DNA of 64,000 nucleotides from Burkholderiales bacterium (GTDB taxonomy: Bacteria; Pseudomonadota; Gammaproteobacteria; Burkholderiales; Casimicrobiaceae), in the NCBI GenBank assembly GCA_020853025.1, contig JADYZP010000009.1, positions 150,410-214,409 on the forward strand, given 5' to 3'. A model generated the notes under the pieces. The model saw nothing but the letters and a program-made list of their open reading frames with translations, ran no database searches and had not been told where the DNA came from. Below, piece by piece: positions 12,363 through 22,196 of this stretch. The number at the start of each line of letters is the position of its first letter. Position 1 is the stretch's first letter. The translations under genes and the position numbers were made by a program.

Positions 12363-13340
12363 GTGAAGCGGACTTTTCGCAGAATCTGGCTCGCCATGCC
12401 CGGAGTGCTTGCCGCGTGCGCGCAACTGCCGGCCGAGCGAGCGCCGGCGCCCGCACCGCCGGCGACCCCCGTCGCGCCGACGGCCAGCGCACCGCTGCCG
12501 GAGGCGATCGCCCGCTACCGGAGGCAGGCGGATGCCGCACGCCAGGCGGGCGACCTCGCGCTCACCGCAACCAACCTGCAGATCGCCGTGCTGCTCGCGC
12601 CGGACGACGCGACCTCTCGCCGCGAACTCGCTGCGGTCCGCACGGCGATCGCCGGCGAAGTGCGCAACCGGCTAGCCGCCGGCAACGCGGCGATGTCCGC
12701 CGGCGACCTCGACCATGCCTACCATTCGATGTTGCGTGTGCTGGCCCTCGATCCGGGACAGGAAGAGGCGGCGAAGACGCTGCGTGAGATCGACCGCCGC
12801 CGCTTGACACGCATCCAGGCCGGCCGCGCGGCGCGTGTCAGGAACGCGGAAGCGGCAGCACCCAAGGTTACGAGCCATGCGCCCGTCGCGTCCGTCGACG
12901 CTGTGGACGGCTACGACCTCGAGCAGGCGCTGGAAATATTTGGCGCCGGCGACACCACGGGCGGCCTGCGCGATCTGCGTGCCTACGTCGGCGCCAATCC
13001 GGGCAACCGTGCGGAACGCCAGCGCATTGGCACCATCGTCGCCGAGCGGGCACGCGAACTGGAGAACCGGGGCGCCAAGGAACAGGCGCTCGGCCTCTAC
13101 GAACAGGCGAGCCTGCTGCGCGGCGACGGCAACGGCCCGTGGACCGCGCGAATGGCGCCGCTGAAGAAGTCGCTGTCGCAGGAGTACTTCGAGAAAGGCT
13201 CGCGCGTGTTCCGAACCGACCTGACGCAGGCGATCCGCCTGCTCGAAACGAGTGTGCGCTACGATCCCGGCAATACGCAGGCGTCGATCAAGCTGCGCGA
13301 AGCGCGCACCGTGCGCGAGAAGTTCGACAAGATCAAGTAG
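12363..13340 (+). CDS. Putative tetratricopeptide-like lipoprotein
   Basis: MPGVLAACAQLPAE lipobox; helical repeats (AGDLDHAYHSMLRVLALDPGQEEA). Confidence 0.7.
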   Translation: MKRTFRRIWLAMPGVLAACAQLPAERAPAPAPPATPVAPTASAPLPEAIARYRRQADAARQAGDLALTATNLQIAVLLAPDDATSRRELAAVRTAIAGEVRNRLAAGNAAMSAGDLDHAYHSMLRVLALDPGQEEAAKTLREIDRRRLTRIQAGRAARVRNAEAAAPKVTSHAPVASVDAVDGYDLEQALEIFGAGDTTGGLRDLRAYVGANPGNRAERQRIGTIVAERARELENRGAKEQALGLYEQASLLRGDGNGPWTARMAPLKKSLSQEYFEKGSRVFRTDLTQAIRLLETSVRYDPGNTQASIKLREARTVREKFDKIK

Positions 13341-13406
13341 CGCGCCTCGTAGCGCGACTCACTTCGACGACCGCTTCCCTCTCGCCTCGATTCTCAACAC
13401 CGCGCG

Positions 13407-14363
13407 TCACTTCGCTCCGAACTTCTCGGCCAGCTTCTTGCGCAGGTCGATCGCGCGCTCGCGTTCGAGTTTCGCCTTCTGGTTGTTGGGCTCCAGCGCC
13501 AGCACGCGATCCCACTTGCCGATGGCAACGTCCAGGTTTTGTCTCTGGAACGCCTGCGCGGCCTCGCGTTCATAGCGGCGCGCAAGCTGGCCGCGCAGAG
13601 CATCGCGTTGCATGAGCGCATCGCGATTGCCGGGGTCGCGCAGCGAGGCTTCGCGAAACGCGTCGTAGGCGCCTTCGAGGTCGCCCGCCTTCTGCAGCTC
13701 TCTTCCCTGCTGCATCAGCGCCGCCGACGCGTTGCGCGGTGTCGCCGGTTCCACGATCGCCGCCTTGGGCGTCTCTTCGGGCGCGTCCGCGGCCGCCGGC
13801 CGCGGTGGCATCGCGCCCGGCGCCGGCGCCTTGCCGGGGACCTTGATCACCTGTCCGGCCGCAAGATGGCCGGGATTGGCGATGTCGTTGTACCTGGCGA
13901 GGATGTAGAACTTGTACCGATCGCCCATGAACTGCTGCGCGATCTTCGACAGCGAATCGTCGCGCTGCACCGTATAGCGGAAAAAGACCGCCCCGAGTTC
14001 CTTCTGCGGGTCCGCCTTGATCTGCTCCATCAGCTTTTTTGCCAGGTCGCTGCCCGGGTCGAGCGCCAGCGCCTGCTCGAGCATGCGCTGGGCGGCGGGC
14101 TCGTCGCCATTCTGCAATTCGGCGATGGCGTCGAGCGTGAGCTTCTGCGCCTGCGCCTTGGCCTGCGCCGGGGTCAACTCGGGCACCGGCGGCGGCGCCG
14201 GCTTCGGCGGCTCCGGAGCGACGACCACTGGCGGCGGTGGCGCCGGTGCCGGCGCCGGGGCCGGTTCGGGCGCTGGCGCGGTTGCGCAGCCGGACAATGC
14301 AAGCGCCAGCGCAGCCAGCAGCGGGCCGCCGCGCCGTATGGTGTGCAGGATCGAAGGTTTCAT
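13407..14363 (-). CDS. Lipoprotein with LysM-like segment and TPR-like repeats
   Basis: LALSGCATAP lipobox; VQRDDSLSKIAQQFMGDRYKFYILARYNDIANPGHLAAGQVIKVPG. Confidence 0.75.
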   Translation of the reverse strand: MKPSILHTIRRGGPLLAALALALSGCATAPAPEPAPAPAPAPPPPVVVAPEPPKPAPPPVPELTPAQAKAQAQKLTLDAIAELQNGDEPAAQRMLEQALALDPGSDLAKKLMEQIKADPQKELGAVFFRYTVQRDDSLSKIAQQFMGDRYKFYILARYNDIANPGHLAAGQVIKVPGKAPAPGAMPPRPAAADAPEETPKAAIVEPATPRNASAALMQQGRELQKAGDLEGAYDAFREASLRDPGNRDALMQRDALRGQLARRYEREAAQAFQRQNLDVAIGKWDRVLALEPNNQKAKLERERAIDLRKKLAEKFGAK

Positions 14364-14463
14364 CGTGGCCGCCGCGAACTATCGCTTGCTCATCGTATCT
14401 TCGCCAACCGTGGCGCGAAAGGCGAATATTGCACACGGTTGCCGTCCAATATCAACCTGCGGT

Positions 14464-14502
14464 CCCCTCACCCGGTCCCTCTCCCCGCAAGCGGGGCGGG
14501 AG
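14464..14502. repeat. REP-like element: ccctcacccggtccctctccccgcaagcggggcggga
   Basis: ccccgc-aa-gcgggg palindrome with CCCTCACCC.. flank, the type of repeat dispersed in many proteobacterial genomes; overlaps the 3' end of the phosphatase ORF. Confidence 0.55.
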
Positions 14503-15256
14503 CGTCGCCCGTCGACACCGCCTCACGACACCAGACCGCCAGCGCCGAGAAATTGTCCTGCTCGCGGCGGCCGTTGGCGAGAACGTCCTGTTCCATGATC
14601 CGCAGCCAGTCCGCCGGCGAGCGAGCATCGGCGAGCGCGAGCGCCATCGCGGACTCGTCGACGTATTCCCAGAAGCCGTCGCTGCACAGCAGGAAGGCGT
14701 CGCCGGTGACGATGTCGAACGAGGCATCGCCCAAGGTCACGGTGAACGCTTCGTCGTGTCCGAGCGCGGCAAACAAACGGCTGCGCTGCAGCGATTCGCG
14801 CAGCGCAGCCGGCCCCAGATAACCGGCGTCGACCATCCGCTGGACCACGCTGTGGTCCTTGGTCTGGGCGATGACCCGGCCGTCGCGAAAGCAGTAGAGC
14901 CGGGTGTCGCCCACGTGCCCCCACGCCGCCGTGCGGTGGATCGTGTCGACCGCGAGCACGGTTGCCGTCGCGCGCATGGCCGATAGCGTGCCGCTGCCCG
15001 CCTGCTGCGCGACGATCGCCCGGTGTGCGGCCTGGAGCGCGGCGTCGACCGCCGCAGCGGTGAAGGCGGGGGTCTGCTGGAACTCCGTCAGGATCACGCG
15101 CACCGCGAGCTTCGAGGCGACATCCCCGCCGCCGTGTCCACCCGCGCCATCGCTGACGACGCAGACGCAGCCGCCATCGGCCGTCCAGAATCCGCAGGCG
15201 TCTTCGTTGCGCTCGCGCCCGCCGGGATTGGACAACACGGAGACCTCGAGCTGCAT
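14468..15256 (-). CDS. PP2C-type protein phosphatase
   Basis: NEDACGF, VSDGAGGHGGGDVAS, AWGHVGDTRLY, LLCSDGFWEYV. Confidence 0.88.
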   Translation of the reverse strand: MQLEVSVLSNPGGRERNEDACGFWTADGGCVCVVSDGAGGHGGGDVASKLAVRVILTEFQQTPAFTAAAVDAALQAAHRAIVAQQAGSGTLSAMRATATVLAVDTIHRTAAWGHVGDTRLYCFRDGRVIAQTKDHSVVQRMVDAGYLGPAALRESLQRSRLFAALGHDEAFTVTLGDASFDIVTGDAFLLCSDGFWEYVDESAMALALADARSPADWLRIMEQDVLANGRREQDNFSALAVWCREAVSTGDAPAPLAGRGTG

Positions 15257-15272
15257 ACGTCGGCTTCCGTCC

Positions 15273-16439
15273 TCAGCGCACGTCGTTGTTCCGTGCACGC
15301 GGCTCGGGCAGCCGAGCCTTGGCGTGGTAGGCGCGAAGGAACTCCTCGCCGAACAGAAAATGGAAATCGCCTTCCGCTTCGCGCGAAATTTCGCCGTAGA
15401 GTTCCTCGTAGAGATTCCAAAGCTTCGCCTTGTGACTGGTCGGCAGCAGCGATCCTCCCGACTCGCTCGCGGTCAGGCGCTGCTCGAGCCGGGCCGGATC
15501 GAAGCGCGCGAGCACCGCGGCGAGTGCCGCGCGCATGCCGGCGACGAACCCCTCCTGGTGTGACCGCAGGCTGGCACGCGCGTCCTCGATGCTGCGCAGC
15601 GGCGTCATGAAGCCCTGCCCGGGCGGTTTCAGCAACAGCGCGACCGCCGCTTCGAGGTCGGGCGCGAACTTGAGCGGGTTGTTGTCGTGCGCGACGATGA
15701 TCGTGGCGTCGGCGCGGACCTCCCGCTTGGCCTGCGCGCGTGCGGCGAGCAGGTCGAGCAGGCCGTGCAGCGTCTCGCGCATGACGGCGCCGACTTCCTC
15801 CATGAACTGCGGTGTGAGCCCCCCTGGAACGGCGAGGTCGCGAAGGCCGGCGCCACGCAGCAGTGCCGCAAGCAATACGTCGGTATCGGGCGCCGGCAAT
15901 GCGGCACTGCGCGCCCCATCCACGGTCACCGTCGCGGCGATCGGCGCGGCAACGGCAGCCGCTGCAGACGCGGCCGGCGCCTGGTGCTCGGGCGCCGGAA
16001 CGATCACCGTCGTGATCCGGTTGCCTGCCGCCGAGCGCCCATCTTCGGACCACGAAAGCATGGTCCCGTGGCGCAGGATGGTCGTCGTCTCGTCGTCGCC
16101 GACATCGTGCACGGAAGCCACGGTGTCGGCGCCGTCGACCCGCAACAGGTAGCCGGCGATGCGCAGCTCGTCGCCGGCGGCGAGTGGATGGTCCTGGCCG
16201 CGGCCCGCCGCTCGTCCATTGACGAACAGCGCGACGGTGGTGCCCTGGTCGCGCACCCAGTATCGGCCGTCCCTGAAGGCGATGATCGCGTGCGTGCGCG
16301 AGATGACGCGATCCGGATCGGGCAGCAGAAGCGTGGACCCCGGCGAGCGGCCGATGGTGCCCCCTTCCGGCGGAAACGAGGCGCTGATCGCCGGGTCGAC
16401 GGCGGTGTCCTTGTAGCTCAGTACCTTGATCTTCAGCAT
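15273..16439 (-). CDS. FHA-domain protein with TagH-type C-terminal domain (type VI secretion-associated FHA family)
   Basis: GTIGRSPGSTLLLPDPDRVISRTHAII (FHA); NNPLKFAPDLEAAVALLL, AGMRAALAAVLARFDPARLEQRL, LWNLYEELYGEISREAEGDFHFLFGEEFLRAY. Confidence 0.85.
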   Translation of the reverse strand: MLKIKVLSYKDTAVDPAISASFPPEGGTIGRSPGSTLLLPDPDRVISRTHAIIAFRDGRYWVRDQGTTVALFVNGRAAGRGQDHPLAAGDELRIAGYLLRVDGADTVASVHDVGDDETTTILRHGTMLSWSEDGRSAAGNRITTVIVPAPEHQAPAASAAAAVAAPIAATVTVDGARSAALPAPDTDVLLAALLRGAGLRDLAVPGGLTPQFMEEVGAVMRETLHGLLDLLAARAQAKREVRADATIIVAHDNNPLKFAPDLEAAVALLLKPPGQGFMTPLRSIEDARASLRSHQEGFVAGMRAALAAVLARFDPARLEQRLTASESGGSLLPTSHKAKLWNLYEELYGEISREAEGDFHFLFGEEFLRAYHAKARLPEPRARNNDVR

Positions 16440-16619
16440 GGTCGGCGTGGTCGAAGCTCGTCGGCAGATCGTGCTGCATGCAACGCGGAGCCGGGGGTGA
16501 CGTGGCAGCATGCGCAGCGTCGAGCCCTGCGAAGAATGGCGTGCGCACCGCATGCCCGTCAAGTGCCGCTCTGGCAGAATGCGCGGAATGAACCGACGAC
16601 CGCAACGGCCGGCCGCGCG

Positions 16620-18869
16620 ATGAGCGACCACGGCGAGCAGGCATCGCCAGCACCGCAGGGGCTCGCCGACTTCGCGCGCGAAGCCGGCGCCGGCATTTCG
16701 GCTGCGTTCGTGCTGGTCGCGATGATGCTGCCGCTCGGCTTGATCGCGTACGCGCCGCTGGGCGAATACGCGGTGGAAGCGGGACTGCGAGCCGCGCTGG
16801 CCTGCGCCATTTTCGGCAACCTCACGGCGCTGGTGTTGGGCGGCGCGCTGCTGCCCAACGAGGTACCCCGCGCGTCGTCGGTGTTCCTGTTCGCTGCGTT
16901 CATCCTGCGCATGGCGGCCGATGCGCAGCTGCGGGCTTCACCCACGCATGGGGTCGCCGAGATCCTGGTGCTGGCCGCGGCCTGCCTGGCGCTGACCGGC
17001 ATCATCCAGATCGCCTTTGGCGTCCTGCGTCTGGGCAACATCGCGCGCTTCGTGCCGTACCCGGTGGTCGCCGGACTCATGACCGGGCTTGCCATTTCGC
17101 TGGTGATCTACGAGCTGCCCGAGATTCTCGGCATGCATGGCGAAGGTGCGCCGAACGCCGAGGCGGGCGGACATCACGGCATCAACGGCTGGACGCTGCT
17201 GGTCGGACTCGTCACCATCGTCGGCTTCGTCTTCGTTCGCCGGCGCTGGCCATTGCTGCCGTCGAAATTGATCGGCCTTGCCGCGGGCACCGTCGCTGCG
17301 GTGGTCATCACCGCGCTCTTCCACGGCGACGTCGGTCCGCGCGTGCCGTTTCTGGGGAGGATTCCACTGCCCGACGCGCTGCTGCCATTGATCTCCGCCG
17401 ACGGCATCGCACTGGTGCTGCGCTTCGGCTACGACCTCCTGATCACTGCACTCGCGATCGGCGTCGTCGGTTCGCTCGACAGCCTGCTCGCCGCGGTCGG
17501 CGAGGCGGACGGGCCGCTTGATACCGCGCACCATCCGAACCGGCTGCTCGTCGCGCTGGGTTGCGGCAATCTCGTGTCCTCCGCCTTCGGTGGCGTGCCC
17601 GTCGCCTACTCGTCGCATCACGCACTGGGCACGCACCAAGGCGGCGAGCGCAAGCTGGTGTCGAGCTTCACGACGACGGCGACGCTGCTGCTGCTGCTGC
17701 TCTACGGCGCACCGCTGCTGCAGCTCATTCCGGTGGCCGCACTATCGGCGATGATGCTGGTGATCGCCGTTGGGCTCATCGATCGGTGGGCCGGGACGAC
17801 GATCGACCGCCTGCGCCGCGGGCAGTACGACAGCGAACTCATGGTCAACATCGCTCTGGTCGTGCTGGTGGCGGGCGTGACCATCGTCTTCGGCCTGGTC
17901 GCCGCGGTGCTCACCGGTCTGATCCTGTCGATGGGGCTCTTCCTCGCGGTGATGAACCGGTCGCTGATCCGTGCCGTGCGCACGGGGACCACGCGCGGTT
18001 CGCGCCGCGTCTACCCGCCCGAGCAGGCGAGCCTGCTGCGCGTCGAGGGCCACCGTATTCGCCTGCTCGAACTCGACGGCGCCATCTTCTTCGGCACCGC
18101 CGACCGGCTCGCCTTCGAGGCGCTGCGTGCGGCCGAAGGCGCGCAGTTCCTGATCATCGACCTGCGCCGGGTGACGATGATCGACGCCTCGGGCGCGCTG
18201 ATGCTGCACAAGTTGTCGCGCCTGCTGCGCGAGCAGGGCGTCACGCTGCTGCTCGCATACATCAGCGCCACCAGCCGGCTGGGACGCGCGGTCCAGGGCG
18301 CAGGTGTGTTTACGCAGCGACACCATGCGGACTGGTTCGATGACGCCGATCGTGCGCTCGAATGGGCCGAGCGACAGCTGCTGGTGCACGCGCAGGCCGC
18401 CTCGGTCGACCACGAGCTCGAGATCGGCGAATTCGCGTTGATGAAGGGACTGTCGCCGGACGAGATGCAGTTCATGAAACCCTACCTCGACCGTCAGCTC
18501 TTTCCCGCGCGCGCCGCGCTCTACCACGAGGGCCAGTTGGGCGACCGCCTGTACCTGCTCGCGCGCGGCGCCGTCAGCATCGTCTCCGAGGATCCGGAGG
18601 CGAAGGGCAAGCATCGCCGGGTGGTGACGCTCGCCCCTGGTGTGATCTTCGGCGAATCGGCGATCATCGAAGGCGGCACGCGCTCGGTCACCGCGATCGC
18701 CGAGGACGAGGTCGTCACCTACAGCCTGTCGCGCCGCAACCTCGAGGCGATCTACGCGCGCAACCCGGACCTGTACCGGCGCATCGTCCTCAACATGCTG
18801 GGCCACCTGTCGGGATTGCTGCGCATGGCCAGCGCCATTCTGCGCGACGCCAGCGAATCGGTGGAGTGA
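16620..18869 (+). CDS. SulP/SLC26-type anion transporter with STAS and cyclic-nucleotide-binding domains
   Basis: Multiple TM helices; STAS (IDLRRVTMIDASGALMLHKL); cNMP-like (LFPARAALYHEGQLGDRLYLLARGAVSIV..VIFGESAII). Confidence 0.88.
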   Translation: MSDHGEQASPAPQGLADFAREAGAGISAAFVLVAMMLPLGLIAYAPLGEYAVEAGLRAALACAIFGNLTALVLGGALLPNEVPRASSVFLFAAFILRMAADAQLRASPTHGVAEILVLAAACLALTGIIQIAFGVLRLGNIARFVPYPVVAGLMTGLAISLVIYELPEILGMHGEGAPNAEAGGHHGINGWTLLVGLVTIVGFVFVRRRWPLLPSKLIGLAAGTVAAVVITALFHGDVGPRVPFLGRIPLPDALLPLISADGIALVLRFGYDLLITALAIGVVGSLDSLLAAVGEADGPLDTAHHPNRLLVALGCGNLVSSAFGGVPVAYSSHHALGTHQGGERKLVSSFTTTATLLLLLLYGAPLLQLIPVAALSAMMLVIAVGLIDRWAGTTIDRLRRGQYDSELMVNIALVVLVAGVTIVFGLVAAVLTGLILSMGLFLAVMNRSLIRAVRTGTTRGSRRVYPPEQASLLRVEGHRIRLLELDGAIFFGTADRLAFEALRAAEGAQFLIIDLRRVTMIDASGALMLHKLSRLLREQGVTLLLAYISATSRLGRAVQGAGVFTQRHHADWFDDADRALEWAERQLLVHAQAASVDHELEIGEFALMKGLSPDEMQFMKPYLDRQLFPARAALYHEGQLGDRLYLLARGAVSIVSEDPEAKGKHRRVVTLAPGVIFGESAIIEGGTRSVTAIAEDEVVTYSLSRRNLEAIYARNPDLYRRIVLNMLGHLSGLLRMASAILRDASESVE

Positions 18870-18870
18870 C

Positions 18871-19557
18871 TCAGGTTGGTTCGGAGGGCGCTGCCTGGCC
18901 GGTAGCGTAGGCACGGCGGAACTCGCGCTCGAATACCGACCAGAAGTCCTCGCCCGCCTCCTTCGCGAGGTCCTCGTAGAGCTCGAGCAGCAGGTCCCAC
19001 TGCCGCGCCTTGCGATTGCCGGGGAGAAAGCGATCGAGGGCCCCCTTTGCCTCGAGCCGCTGGTCGAATTCCTCCGGATGAAACCGCGTGAGCAGGCTTT
19101 GCAGCGCCGCCTCGATGCCGGCGGCGAGACCGCGATCGTGCGCACGCAGGTCGTCGTAGGCGTCACGCACTGCGCGTAGCGGAGCCATGAGGTCGCTGCG
19201 CTCGGGGGCCAGCAGATGTCGCAGCGCCACGTCGACATCCCACGCCGCCTTCAACGGATTGACGGCGCGCGGACCGATGATCGTCATCTCGGCGTGGATG
19301 CTGCTCTTCGCCTGCGAACGCAGGCGCAGCATGTCGACGGTGCCGGCCGTCATTTCGCGCAGCAGAGCGCCCAGCTGCTCCATCGTCTGCACATCGAGGC
19401 CCGAGGGCAGTTCGAGCTGCGACAGGCCCAGGCCCTTGAGCAGCGCCGCCTGCAGCTCGGCGATGTGCGCGCGATCGCGCGACCTCTGTTCCGGGGCTTC
19501 GCGGGAATCCGCAGCCTGTGGCGAATCGTTGGAGTCGATGGGTGTCGACTGCTGCAT
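18871..19557 (-). CDS. TagH C-terminal-domain protein lacking the FHA domain
   Basis: VNPLKAAWDVDVALRHLL, AAGIEAALQSLLTRFHPEEFDQRL, QWDLLLELYEDLAKEAGEDFWSVFEREFRRAYATG; parallels the 15273 protein. Confidence 0.75.
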   Translation of the reverse strand: MQQSTPIDSNDSPQAADSREAPEQRSRDRAHIAELQAALLKGLGLSQLELPSGLDVQTMEQLGALLREMTAGTVDMLRLRSQAKSSIHAEMTIIGPRAVNPLKAAWDVDVALRHLLAPERSDLMAPLRAVRDAYDDLRAHDRGLAAGIEAALQSLLTRFHPEEFDQRLEAKGALDRFLPGNRKARQWDLLLELYEDLAKEAGEDFWSVFEREFRRAYATGQAAPSEPT

Positions 19558-19884
19558 GGCGTGGTCCTGCACTGCTGTCGCGCGATTCCGTTTCCCGACT
19601 GCCCTGCGCGCGAAGCGCTCTAGTCTACTGCAACTTCCGGCGTCACGGAACCGCGTCGAGGTCCGTCGTGTCAAGCGCGTCCCGCGTCCCGCCATTCGCA
19701 GTTGGCACACTACCGACCGTGAGGATGCACCGGCGATCTTGGCGGTCGCGCAACGACGAAGGCATCGACCGCGGCCATCGAGCACCGCCTGGACTGCGTG
19801 CTGGCCGGCGTATGATCACCGGCTGCTGTCACGCTCTGTCCATCGCAAACCGCGTCGACCACCCATTACCGTGATTCAATTCCC

Positions 19885-21057
19885 ATGACGTTCTCCGACC
19901 CGACCTTCTGGGTGGCGCTGCTGCAGATCATCGGCGTCAACATCGTGTTGTCGGGCGACAACGCCGTCGTCATCGCGCTCGCGGCGCGGTCGCTGCCGGC
20001 GAAACAGCAAAGACAGGCGGTCCTGTGGGGCAGCGGCGCGGCGGTGGTGATGCGCATCGTGCTGACCATCGTCGCGGTCGAACTGCTGCGCCTGCCGTAC
20101 CTGAAGCTGATCGGCGCCGCCTTGCTGCTCTGGATCGGCATCCAGCTTCTGTTGCCGGAGAAGGAGGAAGGCGAAGGCGCCGACCACGGCAGCACCGGCA
20201 TGATCGCCGCGATCCGGACCATTCTCATCGCCGACCTGGTGATGAGCCTCGACAACGTGATCGCCGTGGCGGCCGCTGCGAAAGACAGCGTGCTGCTGCT
20301 GACACTGGGCCTGCTGATCAGTATTCCCTTGGTCGTATTCGGAAGCACGCTGCTGATGCGCTTCATGGAGCGGTGGCCGATCATCATCACCGTCGGCGCC
20401 GGGCTGCTCGGCTGGGTAGCCGGGGAAATGGCCGTTTCCGATCCGTCGGTCAAGGACTGGATCGACGCCAACATGCACTGGCTGCACTATGCAGCGCCGG
20501 CGCTGGGTGCGGTGCTTGTGGTCGTCATCGGGCGCTGGCTGGCGTCGCGCGCCGTGGGGGGGGAAGCGAGGCGGCCCGCCGTCGACCTTGCAAGTGCCAT
20601 CGATCAGCACGTATCGCAGTCGGCATCACCGTCGCCGCGTCCGCGCCTGCTGGTGGCCGCCGACGGCTCGCCAGAGTCGCTGCGCGCCATCGTCCGCTTT
20701 GCCGAACAACTGCGCTGGTATCGCGAGCCGGTCGCCATCGATCTGCTCAGCGTCCAGCCGCCCGCCCATCGCGACGTCAGCAGCTTCGTGGCGGACGACG
20801 CCATCCGCGGCCACCATCACGACCAGGGCATGACGGCGCTGCAGCCGCTGCGCGAAGCGCTCGAACGTTCCGGCGTGCCTTGCGCCGTGCACATCGGCGT
20901 CGGCGAACTGGCGCCGGTCGTCGCCCGCTACGCGACGACACTTGCGTCCCGACAGGTCTATCTGGCCGCCGCCGCCCAAGGCGACCGTGCCGAACTCGGT
21001 GCCGTCGTGGCGCAATTGTGCGAGCTCGTCGAGGTACCGATCGGTATCCTGCGTTAG
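19885..21057 (+). CDS. TerC-family integral membrane protein fused to a C-terminal universal stress protein-like domain
   Basis: LSGDNAVVIALAARSLPAKQQ, LIADLVMSLDNVIAVAAAA; C-term RLLVAADGSPESLRAIVRFAEQL...EVPIGILR. Confidence 0.85.
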   Translation: MTFSDPTFWVALLQIIGVNIVLSGDNAVVIALAARSLPAKQQRQAVLWGSGAAVVMRIVLTIVAVELLRLPYLKLIGAALLLWIGIQLLLPEKEEGEGADHGSTGMIAAIRTILIADLVMSLDNVIAVAAAAKDSVLLLTLGLLISIPLVVFGSTLLMRFMERWPIIITVGAGLLGWVAGEMAVSDPSVKDWIDANMHWLHYAAPALGAVLVVVIGRWLASRAVGGEARRPAVDLASAIDQHVSQSASPSPRPRLLVAADGSPESLRAIVRFAEQLRWYREPVAIDLLSVQPPAHRDVSSFVADDAIRGHHHDQGMTALQPLREALERSGVPCAVHIGVGELAPVVARYATTLASRQVYLAAAAQGDRAELGAVVAQLCELVEVPIGILR

Positions 21058-21196
21058 TCGGAGACGGTGGACTGATGTCGCGCCGCTTTCCGAACCATCG
21101 AACCGCGTCGTCAAGCCGCAGACTGTCGATGCATCGACTTCGATGCGCTGGACGCGATCCGCGCACATGGGTCCCGGTGTTGGTTATCATGTGCCG

Positions 21197-22180
21197 ATGA
21201 ACGCTGCCATCGCAACACCGCCTCCGCGCATCGTCTTTCTCGACCGCAGCGGCTTTCCGCCCGACATCGTGCTGCGTCCGCTGTCGTTTGCGCACGAGTT
21301 CGAGGTGTTCGCGTCGACGGCGCCCGATGAGGTCGCAATGCGCATCGTCGGAGCCGACATCGTGATCACCAACAAGGTGCCGGTGCCTGCAGCCGCTATC
21401 GCGCAGGCGCCGCATCTTTCGAGGGTCGCGATCGCCGCCACCGGCTACGACATGGTCGACGTCGCCGCCTGCAAGGCGCGCGGCATCACGGTCTCGAATA
21501 TCCGCAACTACGCGGTGCACTCGGTGCCTGAGCACACCTTCGCGCTGATCCTCGCGCTGCGCAGGAGCATCGCCGCATACCGGCAATCGGTCGCCGACGG
21601 CGCGTGGCAGCGCTCGGGACAATTCTGCTACTTCGACTATCCGATCCGCGATCTCGCGGGCTCCACACTCGGCATCATTGGCGACGGCACACTGGGGCGG
21701 GCGGTGGCCGACCTCGGCCGTGCGTTCGGCATGACGCCGCTGTACTCGAGCTACAAGGGCGTGGCAGGCATGGGGCCGCTGTACACGCCTTTCGACGATG
21801 TGTTGCGGCGAAGCGACGTCATCACGCTGCACTGCCCGCTCACGCCCGCCACGCGCAACATGATCGCGGCGCCGGAATTCGCGCTGATGGAACGCAGGCC
21901 GTTGCTGATCAACACGGCGCGAGGCGGCCTGGTCGACGAGGGCGCGCTTGCCGATGCGCTGCGCGGCGGGCAGGTCGCGGGGGCCGCCTTCGACGTCGTC
22001 ACCGTCGAGCCGCCGCCCGCCGACCATCCGCTGATGGCGCTGCTCGACCTGCCCAATTTCATACTGACGCCGCACGTCGCGTGGGCCAGCCACGAGTCGA
22101 TCCAGGGACTCGCCGACCAGCTGATGGAGAACATCGAGCTCTTTCGCCGCGGCACGCCGCGCCACCTCGTGACGTCGTGA
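21197..22180 (+). CDS. D-2-hydroxyacid dehydrogenase (glycerate dehydrogenase-like)
   Basis: GIIGDGTLGRAVADLGRAFGM, HCPLTPATRNMIAAPEFALM, LINTARGGLVDEGAL. Confidence 0.9.
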   Translation: MNAAIATPPPRIVFLDRSGFPPDIVLRPLSFAHEFEVFASTAPDEVAMRIVGADIVITNKVPVPAAAIAQAPHLSRVAIAATGYDMVDVAACKARGITVSNIRNYAVHSVPEHTFALILALRRSIAAYRQSVADGAWQRSGQFCYFDYPIRDLAGSTLGIIGDGTLGRAVADLGRAFGMTPLYSSYKGVAGMGPLYTPFDDVLRRSDVITLHCPLTPATRNMIAAPEFALMERRPLLINTARGGLVDEGALADALRGGQVAGAAFDVVTVEPPPADHPLMALLDLPNFILTPHVAWASHESIQGLADQLMENIELFRRGTPRHLVTS

Positions 22181-22196
22181 CGCGGGGAACCGCCGC

